Below, one piece after another: positions 34,380 through 42,885 of a stretch of DNA of 64,000 nucleotides. The stretch is from Beroe forskalii (Eukaryota > Ctenophora > Nuda > Beroida > Beroidae). Every line of letters begins with the position of its first letter. Position 1 is the first letter of the stretch. The notes under the pieces are model-generated. The model was not told the DNA's origin. It made no database searches and saw only the letters and a list, made by a program, of their open reading frames with translations. A program made the position numbers and the translations under genes. The stretch spans positions 124,001 through 188,000 of the forward strand of contig WFMF01000021.1 of NCBI GenBank assembly GCA_011033025.1, read 5' to 3'.

Positions 34380-34850
34380 ACTACCCGAAACGACCCAACC
34401 CACCGAAACAACCCAAAATATGAATTTTGGGTGGTTTCGGGTGGTTTCGGGTGGTTTTGGGTGGTTTCGGGTGGTTTCGGGTGGTTTCGGGTGGTTTCGG
34501 GTGGTTTCGGGTGGTTTCGGTGTTTTAAGTTCCCCAATTTATGCTAAAATTTCGAAACCAGCCCGAAACCAGCCCGAAACGACCCAAAATTTTACTTAAA
34601 TGTGGTGACGAAACCACCCGAAACCACCGAAACCACCCAACCCACCGTTGGCTGGGTTGGGTGGGTTAAGGGCTGGTGGTTGGGTGGTTTCGGGTGGTTT
34701 TCGGATGGTTTTGGGTGGTTTCGGATGGTTTCGGGTGGTTTCGGGTGGTTTCGGAGTTATGTTGGGTGGTTTCGGGGGTGGTTTCGGGGGTGGTTTCGGG
34801 TGGGTTGGGTGGTTTCGGGTGGTTTCGGGTGGTTTCGGGTGGTTCCACCT
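34380..34850 (-). repeat. (CCACCCGAAA)n minisatellite, right arm of copy B
   Basis: Plus-strand GGTTTCGGGT units, with a strand switch at about 34610-34650 (the block pairs CCCACCGTTGG with surrounding GGTGGG) and a GGAGTTATGTTGGG interruption shared with copy A's left arm. Confidence 0.9.
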
Positions 34851-34873
34851 TTTAGTATCAACGTCAGTTCTCC

Positions 34874-35130
34874 TGGATATCACCTTATCCTCAAATTGCC
34901 CCTTCAGCCAAGTGATACTTGCTGTGTTGGTATGTGGGGGAGCACCATCTTGCTGGAAATAGCAAGAGTCAAGTATTTTCTTCCTTTTTGGCAGTGAGAT
35001 GAACTTATTCCGAAACATGGCTAAGTAGTAAGCTGTTTTGATAGTCTCAGCCTTCCCATCACCATCTTCAAAAAATGGGGTCCGAAAACCCCTTGATGAC
35101 TGAGACACATCCAAACTGAATTTTTCAGTT
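34874..35130 (-). pseudogene. Mariner-like transposase relic, central part
   Basis: Minus-strand translation contains FSLDVSQSSRGFRTPFFEDG, KTAYYLAMFRNKFISLPK, then SCYFQQDGAPPHTN and ASITWLKGQFEDKVISRRT. FQQDGAPPH is the second catalytic Asp block of mariner-like transposases. The frame leads directly into the C-terminal segment at 30185 once copy B is removed. The N-terminal helix-turn-helix is missing. Confidence 0.85.
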
Positions 35131-35345
35131 GTTTTAGGTCCCTCATTAACCGCATATGGTTAATCATGTTTGATAGACCCTCTGCAACTCTGAACCAATC
35201 CCCCAAGAACAACTGGGATGCTGAAAGAGAACATCAGAAGAGAGGTGAGAAGCTAATTCTCGATACAGTGAAAACAGCTATGGATAACATGCTACCAGAG
35301 TGCAAAACTTGGCCTCAAGAAAGTTGAAAATATTGGTCAAAGATT
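35131..35345 (+). pseudogene. Second mariner C-terminal fragment, opposite strand
   Basis: The plus-strand words for KLILDTVKTAMDNMLPECKTW (about 35248-35315) repeat, in inverted orientation, the block SLDTVKSAMDNMLPRVQ found on the minus strand near 30000. The two are similar at DNA level over about 150 bp. This is a separate inverted mariner fragment abutting the first. Confidence 0.65.
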
Positions 35346-35353
35346 CTGATTAC

Positions 35354-35460
35354 CTCAAAACATTTTACCTGATTCCCTCAAAACATTTTACCTGATTTCC
35401 TCAAAACATTTTACCTGATTGCCTCAAAACACTTTACCTGATTACCTCAGAATTTTACCT
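35354..35460. repeat. ~23-bp tandem repeat, about five units
   Basis: The unit contains CCTCAAAACATTTTACCTGA and is repeated with small changes through 35457. Non-coding. Confidence 0.85.
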
Positions 35461-35489
35461 TACGACACTTTAAGGCATGAAATTTCAAT

Positions 35490-35580
35490 AACAGGCAATG
35501 GTTAGGGTAATGGCATGGGTTATGGTTAGGGTTAGAGTCAAGGGTTTGGGTTAGGTGAGGGTTGTTTTTAGGGTCAGTAG
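35490..35580. repeat. Degenerate telomere-like GGGTTAG tract
   Basis: GGTTAGGG words (TTAGGGTAATGG, GGTTAGGGTTAGAG, GGGTTAGGTGAGGG) with substitutions. Too degenerate and short to be a telomere; an interstitial remnant. Confidence 0.6.
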
Positions 35581-35584
35581 GACC

Positions 35585-36252
35585 CACATTCGCACGTGTT
35601 AATGTGCACGTGACCCACATTTGCACGTGTAAATGCTCACGTGACCCAAATTTGCAGTGTTAATGTGCACGTGACTCACATTTGCACGTGTTTATGTGCA
35701 CGTGACCCACATTTGCACGTGTAAATGCTCACGTGACTCACATGTGCACGTGTTAATGTTCACGTGTCCCACATTAGCACGTGTAAATGTTCACGTGACC
35801 CACATTAGCACGTGTAAATGTTCACGTGATCCACATTTGCACGTGCTAATGTGCACGTGACCCACATTTGCACGTGCTAATGTGCACGTGACCCACATTT
35901 GCACGTGTTAATGTGCACGTGACACACATTTGCACGTGTAAATGATCACGTGACCCACATTTGCACGTGTAAATGATCACGTGACCCACATTTTCACGTG
36001 TTAATGTTCATGTGACCCACATTTGCACGTGTAAATGTTCACGTGACCCACATTTGCACGTGCTAATGTGCACGTGACCCACATTTGCACGTGTAAATGA
36101 TCACGTGACCCACATTTGCACGTGTAAATGATCACGTGACCCACATTTTCACGTGTTAATGTTCATGTGACCCACATTTGCACGTGCTAATGTGCACGTG
36201 ACCCACATTTGCACGTGTTAATGTGCACGTGACCCACATTTGCACGTGTAAA
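35585..36252. repeat. 31-bp satellite with two CACGTG E-boxes per unit
   Basis: About 21 units of 31 bp. Each holds two palindromic CACGTG hexamers, 17 bp and 14 bp apart in alternation, in contexts GCACGTGT and (G/T)CACGTGACC. By hand count about 40 intact CACGTG sites occur in 670 bp. CACGTG is the class B E-box bound by bHLH and bHLH-ZIP factors such as Myc/Max, USF and CLOCK/BMAL1-type proteins. A 31-bp period is close to three helical turns, which would place all sites on one face of the DNA. Confidence 0.92.
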
Positions 36253-36263
36253 TCTCTCTCCAG

Positions 36264-36373
36264 GATCACGTGATTGCTCCATGACGTCAGACGAGGAGAG
36301 TAGCATCTGCATGTCGAGCCCTGACTACCAGTTCATGTCGAGTGATGACGAGGCTAGCAACATCGGCGGATGA
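36264..36373 (+). CDS. Possible terminal exon encoding an acidic Ser-rich C-terminus
   Basis: A pyrimidine tract with CAG (CTCTCTCCAG ending 36263) precedes an open stretch that ends at TGA 36371-36373. The frame gives MTSDEESSICMSSPDYQF and then MSSDDEASNIGG, an acidic, Ser-rich tail of the kind found at protein C-termini. No upstream exon is identified because the E-box satellite lies immediately before it. It could equally be a single-exon start at ATG 36281. Function unknown; coding status is inferred from splice-like context and composition only. Confidence 0.3.
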
Positions 36374-36624
36374 GATGATGACGTTATTGACCACGTGGAT
36401 ATTAGGTTGAAACACGTACAAGGTTAAAACACGTGTATTACGTTAGGAACAATGTCTTATTCAAAGACTTTTTGAGCCGTGACATTGTCAATAGTTTGGA
36501 TGTATTCGCGAGTGTTGAAATCACGTACGCCCACTATATGAGGTACCCCGGAATTAGGATATAGATGCCAATCCTCTGCATACAAACTGTATGTGTATAG
36601 TTAATGCGAAAACTGATTAACAAT

Positions 36625-36730
36625 GACAGTTCGGACTGCAGTTTTGAGTGCGCGGCGTATGGAATTGGACTCGTTATTTATATGTGAATGTCTTCACGCC
36701 CGCGCACACAAAACTGCTGTTCGAACTGTC
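36625..36730. repeat. Long-stem hairpin 1 (34-bp stem, 37-nt loop)
   Basis: Arms 36625-36658 (starts GACAGTTCGG) and 36696-36730 pair with three mismatches and one bulge. The dimensions (about 106 nt, imperfect stem, compact loop) resemble a microRNA precursor as well as a foldback MITE. Confidence 0.75.
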
Positions 36731-36873
36731 GAGATAGGCCATGTTCACTATACGTATAGTCATTTGTGAGGCTTTCAGTTGTGCGACCCACACTTGAATT
36801 GAGGGATTATAGATGCTGTTGTCAAGACTTTAAGTTTGACAATGAACATAGAAGGTGAATGTTTAATTAACTG

Positions 36874-36991
36874 AAACGAGAGTATTGATCATGAGAAGTT
36901 TTCTAAAACCGAATGAGATTATTTTAGTGAGTCAAGAGCTTTGACGGTTACACTGGGCCACTGTTTCCTCAACTCATCAATACTCTCGTTT
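36874..36991. repeat. Long-stem hairpin 2 (16-bp perfect stem base)
   Basis: AAACGAGAGTATTGAT at 36874-36889 is perfectly complementary to 36976-36991, with weaker pairing further in. Total span 118 nt. Confidence 0.75.
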
Positions 36992-37088
36992 GCGGGCCAT
37001 GTCGTCATTAAAAGCGTTGGGAATGAAGTTTCCCAAGGACAGATTGCATTCTTACCTGACAATAATCATTAATCAAACGCATATGAGT

Positions 37089-37203
37089 GCAGACCGCTCG
37101 ATTACAAGAGGGCTCGCAAAAAGACGCGCAAAATTATGTGCTTTCGACAGAATTGTTGTATGAGTTGTCGCGCTGGAGCCCTCGCTGTAATTGAGCGGTC
37201 AGC
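37089..37203. repeat. Long-stem hairpin 3 (~27-bp stem)
   Basis: Arms 37089-37115 and 37176-37203 pair over GACCGCTC, ATTACA and GAGGGCTC with two mismatches and a one-base bulge. Span 115 nt with a loop of about 60 nt. Confidence 0.75.
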
Positions 37204-38070
37204 ACCCAAGCCGGTGTACCTGTGTAACTTGCAGTGTGCAAATTACAGGTTTACACTATGCACGCGTGCCTTTTTCACTCTAAAATGGAAATGAGGGACT
37301 CATGAGTTGTATTTAGCTATAACACCTCAAAGCTATCCTATTTTAGTATTTTAACTAATTCAAATGTTAATTCAAATCACGTACCATTACTTTATTGCAC
37401 TTTATAAATACATCAATTATTTGCGGAATTTTTCGAGATAATCTATGATAAGTTTGTTTATTTACGCTACGAATTTAAGTACAACACTGATTAAACTCAG
37501 GATAAATTCACAGAAAATTCACTCATACCTTTCCCATACGTTTTGTGAGGTTACTTTTGTGCGAGAATCGAATTCGAGTGATATGATTTCATGTCAAATT
37601 AGCTCTCAGGGTGAATTTTATCTGAAAATTAGAGTCGATGTTACAACTTACACAATATTATTACTCATGCTACTCAATTTAAGACAGCTTGACTAGATTT
37701 GATTCAAATCTAATACTCAGTTTAAATTTTAATTCGTTGCGGTGCATGGTTTAATTTGAACAATCGTATTTCGTTAAAATATATTGAATATTTTAGTTAT
37801 ATTGCTGGTCAATATACAATTACAATGGTTAATGTAAACATGTAATTTAATCAGCCAAAACAGTGGTTCATTTTAATTTAAATTATGATAATAATAATAA
37901 TAATATGTAGATTATTTGAGCTTTGATTGTCTTTTATTTCACTTTTTGTTCTATAAATTACAATGTGCTCTGACGAATTAATTATAATTAGGCAGGTCAC
38001 GTGATATATTATTCTGATCATATTGTTTCGAGCGTGATTGATGTTTTTGATGCTTTTCTTGTGCCACGTT
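37204..38070. other. AT-rich spacer, nothing recognised
   Basis: No coding or structural signal beyond a short (AAT)n run near 37890-37905. Confidence 0.5.
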
Positions 38071-38572
38071 ACCTTATTGTCCCTTATTTAACTTTAACCG
38101 GTCCTTAGGCTTATGGACAAAGGGCTTGTTAAGAAGCAAGGTTAAAAATGCGTCAAAATACACGATACGTATTTTTTGGCAGAAACTGCCGTATTTTGCC
38201 CCTATTTTTCTTTATTCTAATCTCAAAATTTTGATTAAATCTTTTTAAAGGTACATATTCACGTATTTTTTTTACTATTTTATCACTTTTTCACGTATTT
38301 AACAACTCCCAATTCCTATCGATTTTTTCATAGGAAGTCACGTGGTTTGAATAAAAATACGCTTATTTTTCGTCGAAAGCAAATTGAAATACGTCGTTTT
38401 TTGACGATTTTTGCACGTATTTACAGATAGTTTAACTTAAGTATTAAGTAAATCAATGAAAAAATTCCAAGGGGCCGGTTAAGAAGGTTAAAAATGATCC
38501 AATTTTTGTTCATAAGGCTGGATCAATTTTTTTATAAATTTAAAGACGGTCGGTTAAATAAAGGCCAATAAT
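38071..38572. mobile_element. Possible 500-bp inverted-repeat element with ACGTATTT words
   Basis: TTATTGTCCCTTATTTAA near 38071 and TTAAATAAAGGCCAATAA near 38555 form imperfect inverted ends, each adjacent to a CCGGTC or GGTCGG word. The interior repeats CACGTATTT or TACGTATTT at least five times. Imperfect; no target duplication established. Confidence 0.4.
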
Positions 38573-38660
38573 CTATGTACTCTGACCTCCAAGCGACCAA
38601 CGCATCATGGACCCTATGCAAACAATGCACCTCTTAGATTGAAACATCGAAGGACTTAAG

Positions 38661-38810
38661 GTGGTTTCATCGTTCCGCGTCAATCAAATGGATTGATCAA
38701 ATGAAAAACGCGCACAATACACTTTTATGAAGACATCCGCGCAAAAAAGCAAGCGCGTGCCATTTTCATTTGATCAGTTCATTCCATCGACGCGTAACGA
38801 TGCAGGTACC
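38661..38810. mobile_element. 150-bp foldback MITE
   Basis: Arms 38668-38713 and 38754-38804 pair over about 45 bp, including CATCGTT, CGCGTC and TGATCAAATGAAAA, with mismatches. Loop about 40 nt. Hairpin-type non-autonomous element or structured RNA locus. Confidence 0.65.
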
Positions 38811-39420
38811 TAAAAACTTAATTGAAATGATAAAATTAAAACACACGAATGAATAATTTACTTAGTTATGTGTTTTATAATTATCACTTATGCATATATT
38901 TGATAAATATCGCATCCTGAAAAATGATGTTTTTTTAAATTTAAGGAATAGGACGTTGTTTGCTTTTATCGGGTCTGGTATATGCTTCCTCGTGTTGTAA
39001 CTTGTTGCCTATATTATCATAATTATTGTGAATTTTCGACGATTGATATTTCTATATAACATTGTTAGTAAAAACTATTTTATTATTACAACTAATTCAC
39101 ACACTTGTTTCGATGGTTCCTAAGCCTGCATAGGTTTGCGTATGCCGATGCGCGCAGCGCTTCCCTGAGGAATTGTCCGTGTCGGATGTTGTCTGACCCT
39201 TTCGGCGGGCGCGCGCGCGTCGAATCCGACGAAGGCGGACCATTTTTTCACTGAAACAACGTCTGACCCGCTCACGGCAGTTGAATTCTCACGAGGGTCT
39301 GTCATCGGCCGACAACTGAGGGAGCACAAAGCCAACAGGGGTATACGTGTTTAGCAATTTAGATGTGTTTGATCTTGCCACATCAATATCACATGCTACT
39401 CCCTGACTCCCTGTTTGTTT

Positions 39421-39514
39421 GTCAGGCGTTGCCTGACCCCCTCGTGCGCGCGAAATTTGAAATAATGGGTCTGACGACGTCAGACAACTGTTTGTTTGTC
39501 AGACGTTGTCTGAC
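39421..39514. repeat. Three 7-bp-stem hairpins with compensatory changes
   Basis: GTCAGGC-GTT-GCCTGAC at 39421-39437, GTCTGAC-GAC-GTCAGAC at 39469-39485 and GTCAGAC-GTT-GTCTGAC at 39498-39514. The first and third lie in the same context (TTTGTTTGTC before, CCCC or CCCCT after) and differ by a G:C to A:T pair change on both stem sides. Confidence 0.8.
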
Positions 39515-39795
39515 CCCTGGCGGCCCTTCGCCTTCGGTGGACGACTTCGGTGTCCGCATGCGGACACCTCTTTTTTTCTAGTTTGACTTCCTAAGCCCGC
39601 ATAGGTGTGTGTACGCGCCGCGCGCTTCCCTACGGGACGATAACAGGGATATACGCGTTTAGCAATAGTTTGATAGACGATGCCCGTCTTTGCTATTTCT
39701 TCTCACTGGAAATGGATGGCGAAGCGCAATTGCAAATGTGACTGTCCAATTGTGGAGCGTTGCGGGCAGCGTTGCCACATGCTGTGTCCCTGTTT

Positions 39796-40225
39796 GCTCG
39801 CGCGCGCGCGCCTGTTCTCTGAACACACACGCGCGCGCCTGTTATCTGAACACACACGCGCGCGCGCCTGTTATCTGAACACACACACGCGCGCGCGCCT
39901 GTTCTCTGAACACACACGCGCGCGCCTGTTCTCTGAACACAAACGCGCCTGTCCTCTGAACACACGCGCGCGCACCTGTTCTCTAAACAGTATAAACACA
40001 CGCGCGCGCGTCTGTTCTCTGAACACGTGCGCGCGCACCTGTTCTCTGAGGACGCGCGCGCACCTGTTCTCTGAGGACGCGCGCGCACACCTGTTTTCTG
40101 AGGACGCGCGCGCACCTGTTCTCTGAACACACGCGCGCACCTGTTTTCTGAACACGCGCGCACCTGTTCTCTGAACACGCGCGCACTTGTTCTCTGAACA
40201 CGCGCGCGCGCACCTGTTCGCTGAC
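39796..40225. repeat. CpG-rich minisatellite, CCTGTTCTCTGAACAC plus CGCGCG spacers
   Basis: About 17 units of 21-29 bp, each with a conserved CTGTTCTCTGAACA core (itself an imperfect palindrome, TGTTC..GAACA) and a variable alternating purine-pyrimidine spacer (ACACACGCGCGCG). Alternating CG/CA tracts favour Z-DNA. The arginine-rich open frames across it are by-products of the repeat. Confidence 0.92.
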
Positions 40226-40385
40226 CTTAGGTTCTCCTAACCAGAGGGGCGTCGCGCTTGCCGCGCCGCGCACTCCGTGCGCGTAACCATTCCTAGGCCC
40301 GCATAGGTGCGTGTACGCACCGCGCGCTTCCCTACTGGGGAAGCGCGCCGCGCGAGCCACACAGGGATATACGTGTTTAGCAAGC

Positions 40386-41300
40386 GTAACCAGGGTTCTG
40401 GTTAGGGCAAACCTTAGGTAGAATCATCTTAACTTCTTGGTGGGAATGCACCTGACCTGTGGTAATTCAAACCACATCATTGTTTTTAAAGTCTTATTTT
40501 ACCTGCTAGGTATCAATGCCACCAGAGCAAACTGACAAAATAAAAAAATACTACTAAAATAAGACATCAAAACAAAAATTATTGAATAAGCTATTTTATT
40601 TGTGGATTTGAATTGCCAGAATTGTTCATGGTTGGTCGGGGGCCCAAGCAGTTCGACATCTAGCTCATTTTCAAAGCCTGGACACTGATGAATATCTTTG
40701 GCCTCTACCATTTTTATTTTCCAGTAAATTATTTAAGTAGATATGTCTGTGAAAAAGGATAATGCTTCAGCTGGCACATTACTGATCACATCTTATTAAA
40801 TGAGGTTTTGTGAATGGGCAGTGTCCAAAATCGCAACCTGAAGTAGTATAATATTTTAAAGATATAATCGCGAAATTTTGAGCATTTTTATTAAGATACA
40901 TTTTGTATCCATTTTTGTCAACAAGACCCTCATCACTAGAGTACGGAAGTTAAAAGACTCCTTGCCTTTCTTTCATTCAAAAGTATACTTTTTCTGGGGG
41001 CAAGCCTTCTTTTTACTTTTCGGAATGAGCTGCTTGGGTAACTGACTGGCCATTGGCCAAGTTTAAAAAAATACATTCTGGTCTGGGCTCTTGAGATCTA
41101 GAAGAATCCCCTGAAATAAGTTATGAATTATTATTTAGATTTTATAAAAGCAGGTATGAAAGTATACTTGCATTAAGATGTGGTTGGGCTTCATTTTTAA
41201 AAATTCTCTGTCTCACTGCAATGATCAATCTTATCACACATAATGCTAAGATTATTTGTTTAGGAAATTGATTCACCACTCACTGGACATTGATGCAAAG
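40386..41300. other. Upstream region of the Ser-rich gene, no coding signal
   Basis: No recognised protein. It may contain promoter or 5' exon sequence of the gene starting at 41301; no TATA box or initiator can be singled out with confidence. Confidence 0.4.
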
Positions 41301-41350
41301 ATGAGGATACTATCTCCTGAAAAGAAATATCTCTATTTTCTTATGATAAG
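41301..41350 (+). CDS. Ser/Thr-rich nuclear-type protein, exon 1 (LisH/CstF50-like N-terminus)
   Basis: The ATG at 41301 opens MRILSPEKKYLYFLMI and the exon ends at a GTAACC donor (41351). Spliced to 42166 in phase it gives LMISQLHEDGYTQQALQLE. This resembles the N-terminal homodimerisation helix pair of CstF50/CSTF1 (x-I-I-S-Q-L-x-x-D-G-Y) and the general LisH pattern. An alternative is that the exon begins at an acceptor near 41260, because the frame is open upstream (KLIHHSLDIDAK). The start is chosen by analogy with CstF50, where few residues precede this helix. Confidence 0.5.
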
Positions 41351-41501
41351 GTAACCATTAATCATGTCAGCCTTTTTGTTTTTAATGTTGTTTTCGTGGC
41401 ACAGCTGTGCATTGAAATAAGTTGATGTGCCACTATAATATAAAAAGTTTAAGTTATTATTATTATTATACTTGTCATTTAAAGTTGTTGTTGTCATTTA
41501 A

Positions 41502-42055
41502 AGGGGGGAGTGTCACTGTCCCAAATGTCCCAAATGTCCCTGTCCCAATTTACTTTTTTTTGAGTTTGGGACTGGTTTTTGGGACAATTGGGACAACTGG
41601 GACATTTGGGACAATTGGGACAAACAAAAAGTTGAAAAAATCAGTCATTTATCATTTTTTACATTGATCCAAGTGTTTCTATCATTGAAATGAAAGTGAT
41701 ATTCAATTGCCGCTTTGTAAAAGGCTTTGAGACAAAAAACACCAAACTGCCGCTCAAAAAACAATCACTTGAGCCCCAGTTGTCTCTGTCACTTTTGTCC
41801 CAATTGTCCCAAATGTCCCATTTGTCCTAGTCCTCATTCAGTTTTTTTGAGTCCCATGTGTTCTATTTCCTATGTTCCATTTGTCCCAATTGTCCCATTT
41901 GTCCCAAATGTCCCAGTCCGAATTCACTTTCTTGAGACCAATTTGTTCCATTTTTTCTGTCCCATTTGTCCCAATTGTCCCATTTGTCCCAATTGTCCCT
42001 GTCCCAATCCACTTTTTCTTGAGTTTGGGACAATTGGGACAGTGAAACCCCCCCT
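41502..42055. mobile_element. TTAA-target MITE with TGTCCCAA repeats, in intron 1
   Basis: The ends are AGGGGGGAGTGTCACTGTCCC and its near-complement (positions 42022-42055), flanked by TTAA at 41498-41501 and 42056-42059. The interior is largely TGTCCCAAT/TGTCCCATT nonamers on one side and GGGACAATT on the other, so the two halves form an extended hairpin. 554 bp, non-coding; same target preference as the element at 27381-27990 but unrelated ends. Confidence 0.85.
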
Positions 42056-42165
42056 TTAAAGTATGTATCTATATATGTTTGAACTTGAGTGGCACTGTCA
42101 AGTGTGATTGAAATATTGTACTGAAAATTCTATTTCTGCTTTTGTTTTGATGTGGCACATTTCAG

Positions 42166-42323
42166 TCAATTACATGAAGATGGATACACGCAACAAGCTC
42201 TTCAATTGGAAGTCTCTACTATACATAGTTCTGGAAATGTAAAAGCCAGTGACAAACTCAGTAGACTATTCTCATCATGTTTGTCGAGTGTGACAGAGGC
42301 AACTTCTTATTTTAATAGCAGAG
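42166..42323 (+). CDS. Ser/Thr-rich nuclear-type protein, exon 2
   Basis: Acceptor TTTCAG ends at 42165 and donor GTTAGT begins at 42324. The exon completes the Ser codon begun in exon 1 and encodes QLHEDGYTQQALQLEVSTI, then ASDKLSRLFSSCLSS and TEATSYFNSR. The phase fits exon 3, the shared codon reading Gly. The helical, leucine-patterned composition contrasts with the disordered exon 3 and supports a small N-terminal dimerisation module. Confidence 0.6.
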
Positions 42324-42885
42324 GTTAGTATATTTTCTGACATCTGATATAGGTAATTTTATTAAGGACACTTGCAGAAGCCCACAAAATATTGTAAAAA
42401 GTGGTTGATGTTGCCATGTATTATTTTCCCTCAGCTTGTAAATAATGTAAACTTACAGCCCTATACCAACTTTTGCTTTTTTGTTTTTGAACTCATTTCA
42501 AAATTTCAATGTAATCAAGTTGAAATGTAATCAATTTCTTGAAATCTCTTAATTTCTACAAAGCATCCATGTGCATCACAAATCCATGCATATTGAATTA
42601 GAATTAGCTTAAAATTGATTACATAATATGTGAAAGATCCTCAACACTTTAAAGAACTTGTTCATTCTCATACATAATCTCAAATCTGATTGCTTAAAGT
42701 TGTGTTGTAAAGTTATTTTTTGTCATCAAAATGGTTCTTTGTTCTGAAATTATTAATTTGAATTTTAAAGTAATAAAGTAACAAATATGTTTAAATTCAG
42801 TTTTTTCTCAAAAAAGCATCCCTGTTCCTCGTGATTGGTATTTTCACTTTGCCAAGTAGCTGATTATGATTTTTAAACATCACAG

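Larger units (their letters stand above)
30196..34863 (-). mobile_element. Minisatellite-ended transposon, copy B, with 10-bp target duplication
   Basis: The ends are CGTTGATACTAAAAGGTGG at 30196 and its complement finishing at 34863. TCAGTTCTCC flanks both sides (30186-30195 and 34864-34873). Removing the element with one flank restores an in-frame mariner reading (VISRRTDFAWPNDSP), which fixes both ends and the 10-bp duplication. A 9-11 bp duplication fits Mutator-like (MULE) elements. Both arms contain (CCACCCGAAA)n arrays. Orientation is opposite to copy A. The interior 31090-32790 is unrelated to the interior of copy A, and no transposase is visible. A further element is nested at 33509-34370. 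Confidence 0.9.
39113..40385. repeat. CG-rich modular repeat region sharing fixed ends
   Basis: Three modules share the start CCTAAGCCYGCATAGGT (or CCTAGGCCCGCATAGGT) and the end GGGATATACGYGTTTAGCAA (first copy GGGTATACGTGTTTAGCAA): about 39118-39355, 39590-39667 and 40290-40382. Their middles differ in length and sequence but are CG-rich with CGCGCTTCCCT. The fixed ends and variable middles suggest a short mobile or recombining unit; no target duplications were found. Confidence 0.6.

Noticed and set aside
29811..35345. A single intact mariner element spanning the whole interval
   Set aside because: The transposase is in two minus-strand parts plus an inverted plus-strand fragment; N-terminus and paired termini are missing.
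39680..40360. Arg/Cys-rich open frames on both strands
   Set aside because: Produced by the CGCGCG minisatellite; no family similarity and both strands open together.
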